In this document: piece after piece, positions 17,973 to 26,246 of the stretch
How positions within the stretch are numbered: position 1 is the first letter of the stretch
Layout: each line of letters starts with the position of its first letter
Notes under the pieces: model-generated
Seen by the model: only the letters and a program-made list of their open reading frames with translations
Told to the model about the DNA's origin: nothing
Databases searched by the model: none
Origin: Azospirillum sp. SYSU D00513
GTDB lineage: Bacteria > Pseudomonadota > Alphaproteobacteria > Azospirillales > Azospirillaceae
NCBI RefSeq assembly: GCF_017356015.1
Contig: NZ_JAFIQV010000034.1
Coordinates: forward strand, 16,012-80,011
Length of the DNA stretch: 64,000 nt
Direction of reading: 5' to 3'
Position numbers and translations under genes: made by a program

Positions 17973-19175
17973 CTAAGCCACCCTCTTCAGTTCGCGCTTC
18001 AACGGACGCCCAACGGCAATCCTCGGCGCGGGCTGTGTTCCAGCCCTTAGGATACTGCGGGCGGCATTTGTGTCGGCGTTCGCCGTATGCCCGCAATGTC
18101 CACAGCGGAAATTCGCTTGGCTCTCGCGACTTGCTTTATCGATGGTTCCGCATTCAGCGCAGCACTGCGACGTGTATGCGGGGTTTACTTTGCGCAACTC
18201 ACCGCCGCGTTCGGCGATTTTGTAGGAAAGGAGGGCCTCGAATTGATGCCAAGCGTTGTTCAGGATCGCCCGGTTCAGCCCTGCCTTCTGCCGCACCTTC
18301 CGGCCCGGCTCCTCGACCTTCCCCGCCGCGCTCGCCGTCATGCTCTTGGTTTTCAACGCCTCCAGCGCGACTACGCCATGCGTCGCGGCGATCTCCGTCG
18401 TGCGCTCGTGGTTCCAGTGCAGGCGGACACGGGCGATCTTCGCCTTCGTGCGGGCAAGAGTCTTGCGGGCGGCGTTGCGGCGATTGGAGCCGCGCTTGCA
18501 CTTCGCCAGCTTTCGGGCCTGCTTGCGGGCGCGGCGGTCCAGCACGTTCAGCCGCTCTTTCGGCATATCCCGGAACGTCCCGTCCGACAGGGCGAGCGTG
18601 CGGACCACACCCCGGTCGATGCCAACGGCCGGGCCAAAGTTGGCCGGCGCGGTATGCTCAACCTCGGTCGAGAAGACAACGTGCCAGCCAAGGGCGTCGC
18701 CGGTCACGGTCACGTTCTTGATCGTGCCGGGGATGGCGCGGGTCAGCCGGAACTTGACCTCGCCTATTTTGGGCAGCTTCACCGTCGCCCACTTGGCATT
18801 CAGCTTGTGCCACTGGCAATCGCGTCCGCTAAAGCGAAAGGCATCGTTCAGCCCGCGCTTGCGAGGAGTCGGATAGTCGGCCCGGCCAGCGAAGAAATTG
18901 CCGAACGCCTTGTCCAAATCGCGGAGCGCCTGCTGCTGACAGATGATCGAGACGGCGGCGATCCAGTCGAACTCGGCGCGGAGTGCGGTCAGCTCGCGGG
19001 CTTGCGAGGGGTAGCTGATGGCGTTACCAGTGTTCGCGCGAAACAGTCGCCACCAATTGCGGCGCTGTTCCAGGCCAAGATTGTAAACGAGGCGACAAAC
19101 GCCAGCGTATTGACCGAACAGGGTTTCCTGTTCATCGGTCGCGTACAGCCGGAATTTGTAGCCTCGGTTGAGCAC
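17973..19175 (-). CDS. tnpB: TnpB RNA-guided nuclease of the IS200/IS605 element
   Basis: 400 aa from a GTG at 19175. It has an N-terminal helix-turn-helix-like RNA-binding region (GYKFRLYATDEQETLFGQYA) and a split RuvC fold with all three catalytic acids visible: Asp in VGIDRGVV, Glu in VVALEALKTKSM and Asp in HTANADTNAARSIL. A Cys4 zinc ribbon (CCAECG...CGHCG) lies between the last two. TnpB proteins cut DNA at the donor site under the guidance of an RNA made from the element's right end, which helps retain the IS. That RNA would here be transcribed leftward across 17930-18100 and take its guide from the flank just left of 17928. No broken residues were seen. Confidence 0.9.
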   Translation of the reverse strand: MLNRGYKFRLYATDEQETLFGQYAGVCRLVYNLGLEQRRNWWRLFRANTGNAISYPSQARELTALRAEFDWIAAVSIICQQQALRDLDKAFGNFFAGRADYPTPRKRGLNDAFRFSGRDCQWHKLNAKWATVKLPKIGEVKFRLTRAIPGTIKNVTVTGDALGWHVVFSTEVEHTAPANFGPAVGIDRGVVRTLALSDGTFRDMPKERLNVLDRRARKQARKLAKCKRGSNRRNAARKTLARTKAKIARVRLHWNHERTTEIAATHGVVALEALKTKSMTASAAGKVEEPGRKVRQKAGLNRAILNNAWHQFEALLSYKIAERGGELRKVNPAYTSQCCAECGTIDKASRESQANFRCGHCGHTANADTNAARSILRAGTQPAPRIAVGRPLKRELKRVA

Positions 19176-19178
19176 AGG

Positions 19179-19574
19179 TCAGACGCCCTTCTGGTTTTCG
19201 ATGTACCGCTTGATTACGTCGAGCGGAGCCCCGCCCACCGTGCAAACGAAATAACTGTTAGTCCACAAGGTCGGCAGCCGAGACTTCAGCCAGGGGAACT
19301 CGCCCCGCAGCAAGCGCGACGACCGCCCCTTGATAGATTTAACCAGCCGGTGGACACCGAACTGCGGATCGCACCCCACGAGCAAGTGCACGTGGTCTGG
19401 CATGACCTCCATCTCGATCAACTCGGCGTCCGTCTCACTGCACACGCCCGCAACGACTTCTTTCAGCCGAGCGTCAATCGGCGCCTCAAGCACAGGGCGG
19501 CGATACTTCGGGCACCAAACCACGTGGTACTTGCAGGAATAGACGACGTTGTTGTTCGAGCGATAATCAGCCAT
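19179..19574 (-). CDS. tnpA: TnpA, Y1 HUH transposase of the IS200/IS605 element
   Basis: 131 aa from the ATG at 19574 (MADYRSNNNVVYSCKYHVVW); an in-frame ATG at 19610 adds 12 residues not typical of the family. It carries the metal-binding HUH motif in MPDHVHLLV and the catalytic tyrosine in VIKRYIENQKG. The enzyme transposes single-stranded DNA by recognising the terminal hairpins. It lies three bases upstream of tnpB in the same orientation. Confidence 0.9.
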   Translation of the reverse strand: MADYRSNNNVVYSCKYHVVWCPKYRRPVLEAPIDARLKEVVAGVCSETDAELIEMEVMPDHVHLLVGCDPQFGVHRLVKSIKGRSSRLLRGEFPWLKSRLPTLWTNSYFVCTVGGAPLDVIKRYIENQKGV

Positions 19575-19688
19575 AGGAGAGTATATAGCATGGAGCAACC
19601 TAATGCTCAAGGGCGCTTCGCCTGCGGCGAAGGCTCGGCTGTCCCCATGCCTAAAGGCAGGGGTTTCCGCCGATCCGGGAGTGCGTTC

Positions 19689-19790
19689 TGATGATCGACC
19701 AGAACGCCTTCAGCCTCGTGGTCTGGGAACCCGACCGGCACTACGCGGTGCCGTCTGGAACGTCCATGGCCGTGAGCGGAGGCTTGTGGT
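19689..19790 (+). pseudogene. Glycosyltransferase gene fragment (right part), beyond the IS insertion
   Basis: Starts MIDQNAFSLVVWEPDRHYAV, matching the MIDQNAFNLAAWEPGRRCAV region of the gene at 28726. A deletion of about 11 bases then shifts the frame (the intact gene's lysine-glycine-alanine-valine region is partly lost) and similarity fades by about 19790. The last 80 or so residues of the intact protein have no counterpart here. Confidence 0.8.
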
Positions 19791-19864
19791 AGTTACGCGA
19801 CCTTTCCGCAGCTGAATCACAAACCACCCGGAACCGGACACCGGCAGCCGAGGGAAGAAGGAGC

Positions 19865-22078
19865 ATGATGGTGGACACCGCAGTCCGGAGAAAAGACCCC
19901 TGGCGAGCCGTGAGCGGACTGCGGACTGCCCTGTTGCTGGGCGTTCTGCCCGGCGCGATCCTCGTCGCCCTGCTCATGCCGGCCGCCTTCATTCTGGGCA
20001 CGAGCGAGGTCTGGTGGCGGCTGGTGCGGGACCAAGCTTGGCACGTGGCCGGCCATCTGCACTTCATCCAATCGGCCTGGCAGTTTCCGATCCTGCTGAC
20101 CGACCAGTACAATGCCCCGCAGGGCATCAACATCTTTCTGACCGACAGCCTGCCCCTGTTGTCGCTCGTCGCAAAGCTCTTGCACACGGTGTCCGGCCAG
20201 ACTGTAAATGCATTCGGCCTCTGGTACGCGGCTATTTTTGTCCTGCAGTCGCTCACAGGAGCGCTTCTCGTGCGAGCGCTCGGAGCACGCTCGCCCGTAG
20301 CCGTGCTGGCGGGCGCCACTTTCGCTGTCTTGATGCCCACCTTCCTGTTCCGATCAGGGCACTTGGCCCTGAACGGTCATTTCGCCGTCCTAGGCGCCTT
20401 GGTCCTTTATGTCCAGACCCTGCGCAGCGGACCTCGTGCGGGCGCTGCACAGGCATGGTTCTCAGCCTACACGGGGGTCATCCTCCTCATACATTCCTAT
20501 CTTTGGATCATGGCGGTAGCGCTCTGGGCCGCGTCCCTGATGGACGACGCGTGGCGCCGCCGCGCGGGCATCCGGTACATTCTGGGTCAGCTGGGCGGCT
20601 TTGCGGGCCTGACTCTCGCCGTGATGCTGGCGACGGGGCTGCTTCAAGCCGCTCGCGGCGGAGCTGAGGGTTTCGGCATTGCTTCCATGAACCTTTTGTC
20701 GCCGCTCTGGTTCGGTCAGGGGGCCGTGCTCGGCCCCCATTTACCGCCCCTTCCCATGGATGCGACCGGCGTACAACTCGAGGGATTCAATTACCTGGGG
20801 CTTGGAGCCATTCTCGTCGTCATCGCTGGTCTGATTGTTGGCATAAGGTGGATACCGGGGGTGGTGCGCTATCATCCCGCGCTTTTCCTGGCTCTCGCTG
20901 CCTGCACCATCTTTGCCCTCTCGAACGTCATCTACGCGGGGCCAGCAAAAATAATTTCCCTTGAGCTTCCAAACCCGGTCTTGGGGCTCGCAAACATCTT
21001 CCGGGCGAGCGGGCGATTTTTCTGGCCGGTCGCCTATCTCGCGGTTGGCGCCGCCATAGCGGCGCTGCTGCTGGCGGCGGAAAAGCGGGGCCGTGCCACC
21101 CAGATCGCGGCGGCGGCCTTTCTGACGGCGGCGGCGGCGGTGCAGGTTGCGGATGTGGCGCCTTGGCTGCGGTCTCTGGTCTGGACGCGGCAGCCGGAAG
21201 CAGCCATGCCGCAGGAAGCCGAGTGGCGCACATTCATCGGCTGGCATGAGCGGCTCGACATTTTCCCGCCGCACAGCTGTCGAGTGCGCGAGCCGAACGC
21301 GAGCGCCTTTGACCTTCGTCTGCAACTCGCGACCGGATGGTTTGGAATACCCGTCAACAGCGCCGATGCAGCCCGCCCCGTTGCCGACTGTCCACTGCAG
21401 GAGCGCCGGATGTGGGAGGCGGTATCAAGGAACAGCGCCACCCCCGGATCTCTCCTGATGTTCTTTGCTCCCTCAGTTGAGGTTCTGCGTTCGGCCGAAA
21501 CGACCGGCTTGATCGACCAGTGTCGCTGGGCTTGGTTTGGTCTGGCCTGTAGCGACCGTTGGCTGGACTCCGGTGTGCCGAATGCGTTGATGGCCGCAAC
21601 CTTGGCAACGGCCGGATCGTCCGCTATGCCGGTTATAGCGGTTGGGCGAAGCCTCGACTTCAAACCGTTCGCCACCGGCAATGCGATCTTGGGATCGGGC
21701 TGGTCGGGTCAGGAGGCATCGGGTCGAAGCAGCGACGGCAACCGCGCCCAGCTCGCCTTCGCTGTAGATCGCAGGGCCTTGGAAAACGGTGCTGCCCTCG
21801 ACCTCACGGTTCTCCCTTTCCTGCGCTCTGAGATTGATCGACAGCGAGTCCAGATTGAGATCAACGCTACACGTCGTCTCGACGCCGTGCTTGATCGGCA
21901 TGAACTCCAGACGCTCTCGATCCCGCTCCTGCCGGGCGATGTCGGCCCACACGGCCATGTCATGCTGACGCTTGAGTTGCCGGACGCAAGGTCCCCAGCT
22001 TCATTGGGGCTCAATGCCGATCAGCGTCGGTTGGCGCTGTTCCTGACTTCCCTTGCCCTCTCCCCGAAACAGGATTGA
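19865..22078 (+). CDS. Large polytopic membrane protein, GT-C-like (DUF6311-type)
   Basis: 737 aa. About ten to eleven hydrophobic segments fill residues 20-430, starting with ALLLGVLPGAILVALLMPAAF. A soluble periplasmic-type region of about 300 residues follows, with several cysteines (HSCRVRE, ADCPLQE, DQCRWAW, LACSDRW). The layout (helical N-terminus with large loops, C-terminal globular domain) is that of membrane sugar transferases using lipid-linked donors; I associate it with the DUF6311 family, but no catalytic motif is certain. Its convergent neighbour is the D-arabinofuranose-donor operon, so a role in using that lipid-linked sugar is possible but unproven. The start could be Met-1 or Met-2; a GAAGAAGGAGC stretch just upstream is a good ribosome site. 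Confidence 0.7.
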   Translation: MMVDTAVRRKDPWRAVSGLRTALLLGVLPGAILVALLMPAAFILGTSEVWWRLVRDQAWHVAGHLHFIQSAWQFPILLTDQYNAPQGINIFLTDSLPLLSLVAKLLHTVSGQTVNAFGLWYAAIFVLQSLTGALLVRALGARSPVAVLAGATFAVLMPTFLFRSGHLALNGHFAVLGALVLYVQTLRSGPRAGAAQAWFSAYTGVILLIHSYLWIMAVALWAASLMDDAWRRRAGIRYILGQLGGFAGLTLAVMLATGLLQAARGGAEGFGIASMNLLSPLWFGQGAVLGPHLPPLPMDATGVQLEGFNYLGLGAILVVIAGLIVGIRWIPGVVRYHPALFLALAACTIFALSNVIYAGPAKIISLELPNPVLGLANIFRASGRFFWPVAYLAVGAAIAALLLAAEKRGRATQIAAAAFLTAAAAVQVADVAPWLRSLVWTRQPEAAMPQEAEWRTFIGWHERLDIFPPHSCRVREPNASAFDLRLQLATGWFGIPVNSADAARPVADCPLQERRMWEAVSRNSATPGSLLMFFAPSVEVLRSAETTGLIDQCRWAWFGLACSDRWLDSGVPNALMAATLATAGSSAMPVIAVGRSLDFKPFATGNAILGSGWSGQEASGRSSDGNRAQLAFAVDRRALENGAALDLTVLPFLRSEIDRQRVQIEINATRRLDAVLDRHELQTLSIPLLPGDVGPHGHVMLTLELPDARSPASLGLNADQRRLALFLTSLALSPKQD

Positions 22079-22094
22079 TCATCTCGCGCCGCAA

Positions 22095-22116
22095 ACCCGG
22101 TCCTTCAGGGCCGGGT
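22095..22116. terminator. Hairpin between convergent genes
   Basis: acccggtcc pairs with gggccgggt (one T-G pair) around a TTCA loop, 16 bases after the stop of the membrane protein and 8 bases before the end of the opposing SDR gene. GC-rich with no T run; probably a shared bidirectional terminator, though it also resembles an IS605 terminal hairpin. Confidence 0.5.
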
Positions 22117-22123
22117 CAGCCCA

Positions 22124-22870
22124 TCAGAGCTTGGTCCGCTTGAAGATTTTCTCCGGGAGGGATCGGATCACCAGCATAATCACCCACCAGACGGGACGGA
22201 CATACACAATGTCGCGGCCCCGAGCTTCGGCCGCCAGAATGGCGCGCGCGACCTCGTTCGGCTCGGCGGTCAGCCGCGCGGGCAAGCTCATGCCCTCGGT
22301 CATGCGCGTGCGCACGAAGCCCGGCTTCACCGTCACCACATGGACGCCGCGCTTGGCGAGCCGGTTGCGCAGTCCGGACAGAAAGGCCGTGAAGCCGGCC
22401 TTGGCGGCGCCGTAGATGTAATTGCTGGCTCGGCCGCGGTCGCCGGCCACCGAACTGATGCCGATGATGGTGCCGGAGCCCCGCGCCTCCATGCGGTTCG
22501 CCACCTCGCCCAGGATGCTGGCCGGACCCGTCAGGTTGCTGTCGATCACCCGGCGCGCCGCCGTGAAGTCGCGCTCGGCGTCCGGTTGGCTGCCCAGCAG
22601 GCCGACCACGCACACCACGGTCGCGGGCAGTTCCTCCAACCCGTCCAGGAAAGCCGAATGCCCGCCGACATCCAGGACGTCGAAATCCGCCACTCGCACG
22701 TCCGCTCCCCAGCGGATCCTGAGGTCGGCGGCGTCAGCCTCCAGCCGCTCCGGATTGCGGGCCGCGAGGAGCAGCGGCCGCCCGGCCTGCGCGTAGTGCT
22801 GTGCGATTGCCCAGCCGATGTCGGAGGTGGCTCCCAGGATCAGCACAGGTCCGGAGATGGTGGCGGTCAT
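22124..22870 (-). CDS. dprE2: DprE2-like short-chain dehydrogenase (polyprenyl-phosphoryl-2-keto-ribose reductase)
   Basis: 248 aa from the ATG at 22870, which overlaps the upstream stop as ATGA. It has the SDR nucleotide-binding motif (LILGATSDIGWAIA), a catalytic serine in GISSVAGDRG, and YGAAKAG with the catalytic Tyr and Lys. A C-terminal hydrophobic stretch (VWWVIMLVIRSLP) suits a membrane-associated substrate. In mycobacteria DprE2 reduces decaprenylphosphoryl-2-keto-D-erythro-pentose to the D-arabinofuranose form. The assignment rests on sequence style and, above all, on direct coupling to a DprE1-like gene, a GtrA gene and a UbiA gene. As a lone SDR it would be ambiguous. Confidence 0.8.
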   Translation of the reverse strand: MTATISGPVLILGATSDIGWAIAQHYAQAGRPLLLAARNPERLEADAADLRIRWGADVRVADFDVLDVGGHSAFLDGLEELPATVVCVVGLLGSQPDAERDFTAARRVIDSNLTGPASILGEVANRMEARGSGTIIGISSVAGDRGRASNYIYGAAKAGFTAFLSGLRNRLAKRGVHVVTVKPGFVRTRMTEGMSLPARLTAEPNEVARAILAAEARGRDIVYVRPVWWVIMLVIRSLPEKIFKRTKL

Positions 22871-24186
22871 AGGCCGAGCCTTTCGGATTGGAGGGAACGG
22901 AACGTTCCTTCGAGGCGGTGCGCGCCGCGCAACGCCTTGAAATTCTCGAGGGCCGGGTAGCCCTGCCGGAGCAGCGATGTTCCCATGCGGGCATCCTTCG
23001 CCAGATACAGGCGCCCACCATGGTCGGCGACGATGCGGTCCAGCGCGAGCATGAGGTTCATCGAGGCCGCATTGGCCGGGAAATCCAAAGCCAGCGTGTA
23101 GCCTTCCATGGGGAAGGAGAGCACCCCTTCCTGGCGGCCGAACAGCTTCAGCACTGCGAGGAAGGACGCGTTTCCGGTCGACGCAATGGTCTCCAGCAGT
23201 GACCGCAGCCCCGCCGCGCTCACCGCTTTGGGCAGCACGCACTGATACTGGAAGAAGCCGGAGCGGCCGTAGATGCGGTTCCATTGCAGCAGCGCATCCA
23301 GCGGATAGAAGAAGGTGTCGTAGTCCACCACCGTTTCCCGCGGTGTGCCACGACGCCAGTACAGCTCGTTGAAGGCGCCGACCGTCCAGTTGTTGAGGAC
23401 GAAACCGGGGAAGTCCAGCGGCACCGTCAGTGGACGGCGCTGCCGGCACGACAGCGGATCAGAGCGGAGTTCCTGGGGCAGCTCGTCCACACCGGCATGC
23501 TCGCCGCGGAACATCAGGCTACGCCCGAGCCGGGCTCCTCGGGCCAGGCAATCGATCCATGCCACCGAATAGGTCCAGCCGCCGGACTCCTCGAACATTC
23601 CCATGATCCCGTCGAGGTCGTCCGCGCGTAGCGTTTCCTGGCGAACGTAGGCCGTCGTCACGGGGATCAGGCGAACGCTGGCCCGCAGGATCACCCCAGT
23701 CAACCCCATGCCACCGCGCGTGGCCGCGAACAGCTCCGGCTCCCGGCCGGGTCCGCAGGTGACGATCCGGCCGTCCGCCAGCAGCAGGTCAAGGCTGACC
23801 ACATGATCGCCGAAGGAACCGGCGCCGTGGTGATTCTTGCCATGTACATCGGCGGCGATCATGCCGCCCACGGTGACCAGCTTCGTGCCCGGCGTCACCG
23901 GCGGGAACCAGCCGCGCGGAACGAACGCGTCCAGGATGTCGCTCAACAGGACGCCCGCCTCGCAGGTCAGCGTCCCGCTATCCGGGTCGAAGGCTAGCAT
24001 CCGATCCATGCCTCGCATGGACAGGGTGAGGCGAGAGTTGAGGGCGGCGTCGCCGTAGGAGCGGCCGTTGCCGCGGGCGATCAGCCCGCCGGGCTCCGCG
24101 ACGGCGCGCACGGCATCCCCGGCGGAGCGGGCTGTCAGGGTCCGACATTCGGCGCGCGGAAAGCGGCCCCAGCCTGACAGCCTCAT
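22867..24186 (-). CDS. dprE1: DprE1-like FAD-dependent polyprenyl-phosphoryl-ribose 2'-oxidase
   Basis: 439 aa. It has the FAD-binding PCMH-type domain (RGNGRSYGDAALN) and a block very close to mycobacterial DprE1: PGTKLVTVGGMIAADVHGKN, then HHGAGSFGDHVVSLDLLLADG. A substrate-domain end carries GGRLYLAKDAR with the conserved Lys (residue 397). It would oxidise the 2'-OH of polyprenyl-phosphoryl-ribose, the first half of the epimerisation completed by the next gene. Start and stop both overlap neighbours as ATGA, indicating coupled translation. The residue aligned with mycobacterial Cys387 (31 residues before the Lys) is Ala-366. Confidence 0.88.
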   Translation of the reverse strand: MRLSGWGRFPRAECRTLTARSAGDAVRAVAEPGGLIARGNGRSYGDAALNSRLTLSMRGMDRMLAFDPDSGTLTCEAGVLLSDILDAFVPRGWFPPVTPGTKLVTVGGMIAADVHGKNHHGAGSFGDHVVSLDLLLADGRIVTCGPGREPELFAATRGGMGLTGVILRASVRLIPVTTAYVRQETLRADDLDGIMGMFEESGGWTYSVAWIDCLARGARLGRSLMFRGEHAGVDELPQELRSDPLSCRQRRPLTVPLDFPGFVLNNWTVGAFNELYWRRGTPRETVVDYDTFFYPLDALLQWNRIYGRSGFFQYQCVLPKAVSAAGLRSLLETIASTGNASFLAVLKLFGRQEGVLSFPMEGYTLALDFPANAASMNLMLALDRIVADHGGRLYLAKDARMGTSLLRQGYPALENFKALRGAHRLEGTFRSLQSERLGL

Positions 24187-24614
24187 GAAGCACTTCCGAA
24201 CACGAAACGCCGGTCCAGGCGGTATTTCACCACATAGCCGATGGCCAGCCCCAGGGCGCCGCCCACATAGCGCCAGCTTCCCCCGCCGAGGGCGTCGAAG
24301 GCCAGCTCCGTCCCCCAGAAAATGACCGTGGTGAACACGCCCATCAGTGTGTAGAGCGAGAACTTGCGCGCGTGGGCCGCAGCGCCGGTGGAGCGGTCGT
24401 CAAAGATCCAGCGCTTGTCCAAAACATACTTGGCCACCAGGCCGGTCAGCGTGCCTAGGGCGAGAGCCGCATAGACGGCGCCGGGACCGGCGTAAAGAGC
24501 AAAAAGACACCATTGCGTCAGCAGATTCACCGCCGTCGCCACGACGGCGAAGGCGGTGTAGCGCAGGCCCAGCTCCGGCAGGGAGCGGGGCGCCCCGGAC
24601 GTACCGGCCGTCAC
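24183..24614 (-). CDS. GtrA-family membrane protein
   Basis: 143 aa from a GTG at 24614 that overlaps the stop of the UbiA gene as GTGA; longer starts would lie inside that gene. Four hydrophobic helices (TAFAVVATAVNLLTQWCLF, YAALALGTLTGLVAKYVL, LYTLMGVFTTVIFWGTELAF, YVGGALGLAIGYVVKYRL) with positively charged ends and the K(Y/R)xLD(R/K)(R/W)(W/F)(I/V)F signature twice make it a typical GtrA protein. GtrA proteins move or organise polyprenyl-linked sugars. In Mycobacterium a GtrA gene (Rv3789) sits beside dprE1-dprE2 in the same way, so it may carry the arabinose lipid across the inner membrane. Confidence 0.88.
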   Translation of the reverse strand: MTAGTSGAPRSLPELGLRYTAFAVVATAVNLLTQWCLFALYAGPGAVYAALALGTLTGLVAKYVLDKRWIFDDRSTGAAAHARKFSLYTLMGVFTTVIFWGTELAFDALGGGSWRYVGGALGLAIGYVVKYRLDRRFVFGSAS

Positions 24615-26101
24615 AGCGTCGCCGCCAGGAGCGTTAGCCCCATCAGGCCACCGCACAGCAGGCTGACCCGGTCGGTGGCCGCGAAGACCACGGGGTCGTC
24701 GTTCATTTCCCCGCGGTGGGTCAGGATCAGGATCCGGCACAGCCAATAGACCAGAACCAGCCCACCAAACCACAGCAGCCCGGGCCGCTGGTAAAGCGTC
24801 GTCACCTCGGGGCTATGGATGTAGAGGGCCAGGACGAGGGCCGATGCGAAGCCGCTGGAAGCGGCCAGCATTTCCAGAACCGGAAGGTCGCCCGGCTCAT
24901 AAGCACGGCCGGCAGGAGCACCCAGCCCCTGCTTGACGCGGCCCACCAGCTCCGTCGCCCGCTTCACAAGGGCGAGGCTGAGGAAGAAGAAGATGGAAAA
25001 AGCGATGAGCCACTCCGACAGGGCGACGCCCAGGGCCACGCCGCCCGCCGCCAGCCGCATCCCGTACAAGCACGCCAGCGACACCACGTCGAGGATCAGC
25101 TGGCGCTTTAGGACGAAGGAATAGGCCAGCGTCAGGGCATAATAGACGGCCAGAACCCCGATGAAGGCGGGCGATACCATGAGCGCCAGCAGGAGAGACG
25201 CTCCCAGCAGACCTGGGAACAGCAGCATCCCGTGAACCAGCGGCACCGCTCCAGACGCGAAGGGCCGCCGCCGCTTCGTGGTGTGAAGCCGGTCGTTGCG
25301 CAGGTCGAGCAGATCGTTCAGGAGATAGACGCTGGAGGCGCACAGGCTAAAGCTGAGGAAAGCCAGCAAAGCGCTGCCCAGGGCCGCCGGGGTCAGGACA
25401 TGGGCGGCTAGGCCCGGCACCAGGATCAGCAGGTTCTTCAACCACTGATGCACGCGCATGGCGCGCAGGTAGTCCTTGAGGCGCGGGCGTTCGCTGCTCA
25501 CCACCCGGACGTCCGCGGCGGCGCGGCGGGCCGCCTGGGCGACCCCGTTCGGCACGTTGACGAGATAAGCGGTGCGCGCCCGCGCCCAGACCGGCACATC
25601 GGCCAGGGAATTGCCGACATAGTCGAACCCTCCCTCGCCGAACATCTCCACCAGGACGCGCGCCTTGTTCTCCGCTCCCAGGTTGATCTGCCCGTCGGAC
25701 GCGTAGACGCCGTCAAACAGGCCCATATGCTGGGCGAGGGCCTCCACGTAACGACGGTCCGAGGCCGACGCGAGATACACCCGCCGCCCCTCGGCCCTGG
25801 CGCCTCGGATGAGGGCGAGCACCCCCTCGTCCACCGGGAGCGTGTGAAGGTCGAGCAGGACCGCGTCGGCGAGCTGAGCCTTGAAGGCCGCCTTGCCCTT
25901 GCCGAGCCAGCTCGGGGTCCGTAACGCGGTCAGAGGATGGGTCGCCAACAAGACGAATAGCGCCTCGTACAGCAGATCGGTCTTCAACAGCGTGCCGTCG
26001 AGATCAACCACCAGGGGAGGCTTGGCCGGCCCGCCCGAGCCTGCGGAGTCCTGTGTTTCAGGGCGCGGCGCCACTCGGGTCTGCTGTTCCAAAACATGCA
26101 C
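24611..26101 (-). CDS. HAD phosphatase-UbiA prenyltransferase fusion (polyprenyl-phosphate phosphoribosyltransferase-like)
   Basis: 496 aa. Residues about 30-205 are a HAD domain (VVDLDGTLLKTDLL nucleophile motif, YLASASDRRYV, GNSLADVPVWARA). Residues about 210-496 are a UbiA membrane prenyltransferase with the metal-binding NDLLDLRNDRLH...KRRRPFASG motif and seven to nine helices. Mycobacterial UbiA (Rv3806c) joins phosphoribose from PRPP to decaprenyl phosphate, and a separate phosphatase then removes the 5-phosphate. The fused HAD domain could do the second step here (inference). It is the first gene of the four-gene overlapping operon, so the whole route from lipid phosphate to lipid-phosphoryl-D-arabinofuranose appears encoded. 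Confidence 0.85.
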   Translation of the reverse strand: MHVLEQQTRVAPRPETQDSAGSGGPAKPPLVVDLDGTLLKTDLLYEALFVLLATHPLTALRTPSWLGKGKAAFKAQLADAVLLDLHTLPVDEGVLALIRGARAEGRRVYLASASDRRYVEALAQHMGLFDGVYASDGQINLGAENKARVLVEMFGEGGFDYVGNSLADVPVWARARTAYLVNVPNGVAQAARRAAADVRVVSSERPRLKDYLRAMRVHQWLKNLLILVPGLAAHVLTPAALGSALLAFLSFSLCASSVYLLNDLLDLRNDRLHTTKRRRPFASGAVPLVHGMLLFPGLLGASLLLALMVSPAFIGVLAVYYALTLAYSFVLKRQLILDVVSLACLYGMRLAAGGVALGVALSEWLIAFSIFFFLSLALVKRATELVGRVKQGLGAPAGRAYEPGDLPVLEMLAASSGFASALVLALYIHSPEVTTLYQRPGLLWFGGLVLVYWLCRILILTHRGEMNDDPVVFAATDRVSLLCGGLMGLTLLAATL

Positions 26102-26246
26102 TCCGATCGTCTGTTCCGCGGCGCAGGTATGTCCTGCGACCGAGCCCCGTATAACGCCTCCCTCGAAGAAGAGGCAATCGGCTTGGTTCCATGCCGGCTG
26201 CCGGTGCCGGGCTCGGGACGCCGGGCGTGGGCCGCCGGGTTGCGAG

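Larger units (their letters stand above)
17928..19688 (-). mobile_element. IS200/IS605-family insertion sequence with tnpA and tnpB
   Basis: The element is bounded by the points where similarity to the intact paralogue at 28726 stops (about 17927) and resumes (about 19689). Subterminal hairpins sit at both ends: ccccacggctaaagccggg at 17937-17955 (right end, beyond tnpB) and ccccatgcctaaaggcagggg at 19643-19663 (left end, upstream of tnpA). No terminal inverted repeats or target duplication are expected for this family. Both genes are full length, so the element may still be active. Confidence 0.85.

Noticed and set aside
18087..19691. 534-codon plus-strand frame
   Set aside because: It is antisense to tnpA and tnpB, whose catalytic motifs are clear on the minus strand.
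22867..23449. A longer start (23449) for the SDR gene
   Set aside because: The added 190 residues are a shadow of the DprE1-like gene; the ATG at 22870 gives a standard SDR start and an ATGA overlap.
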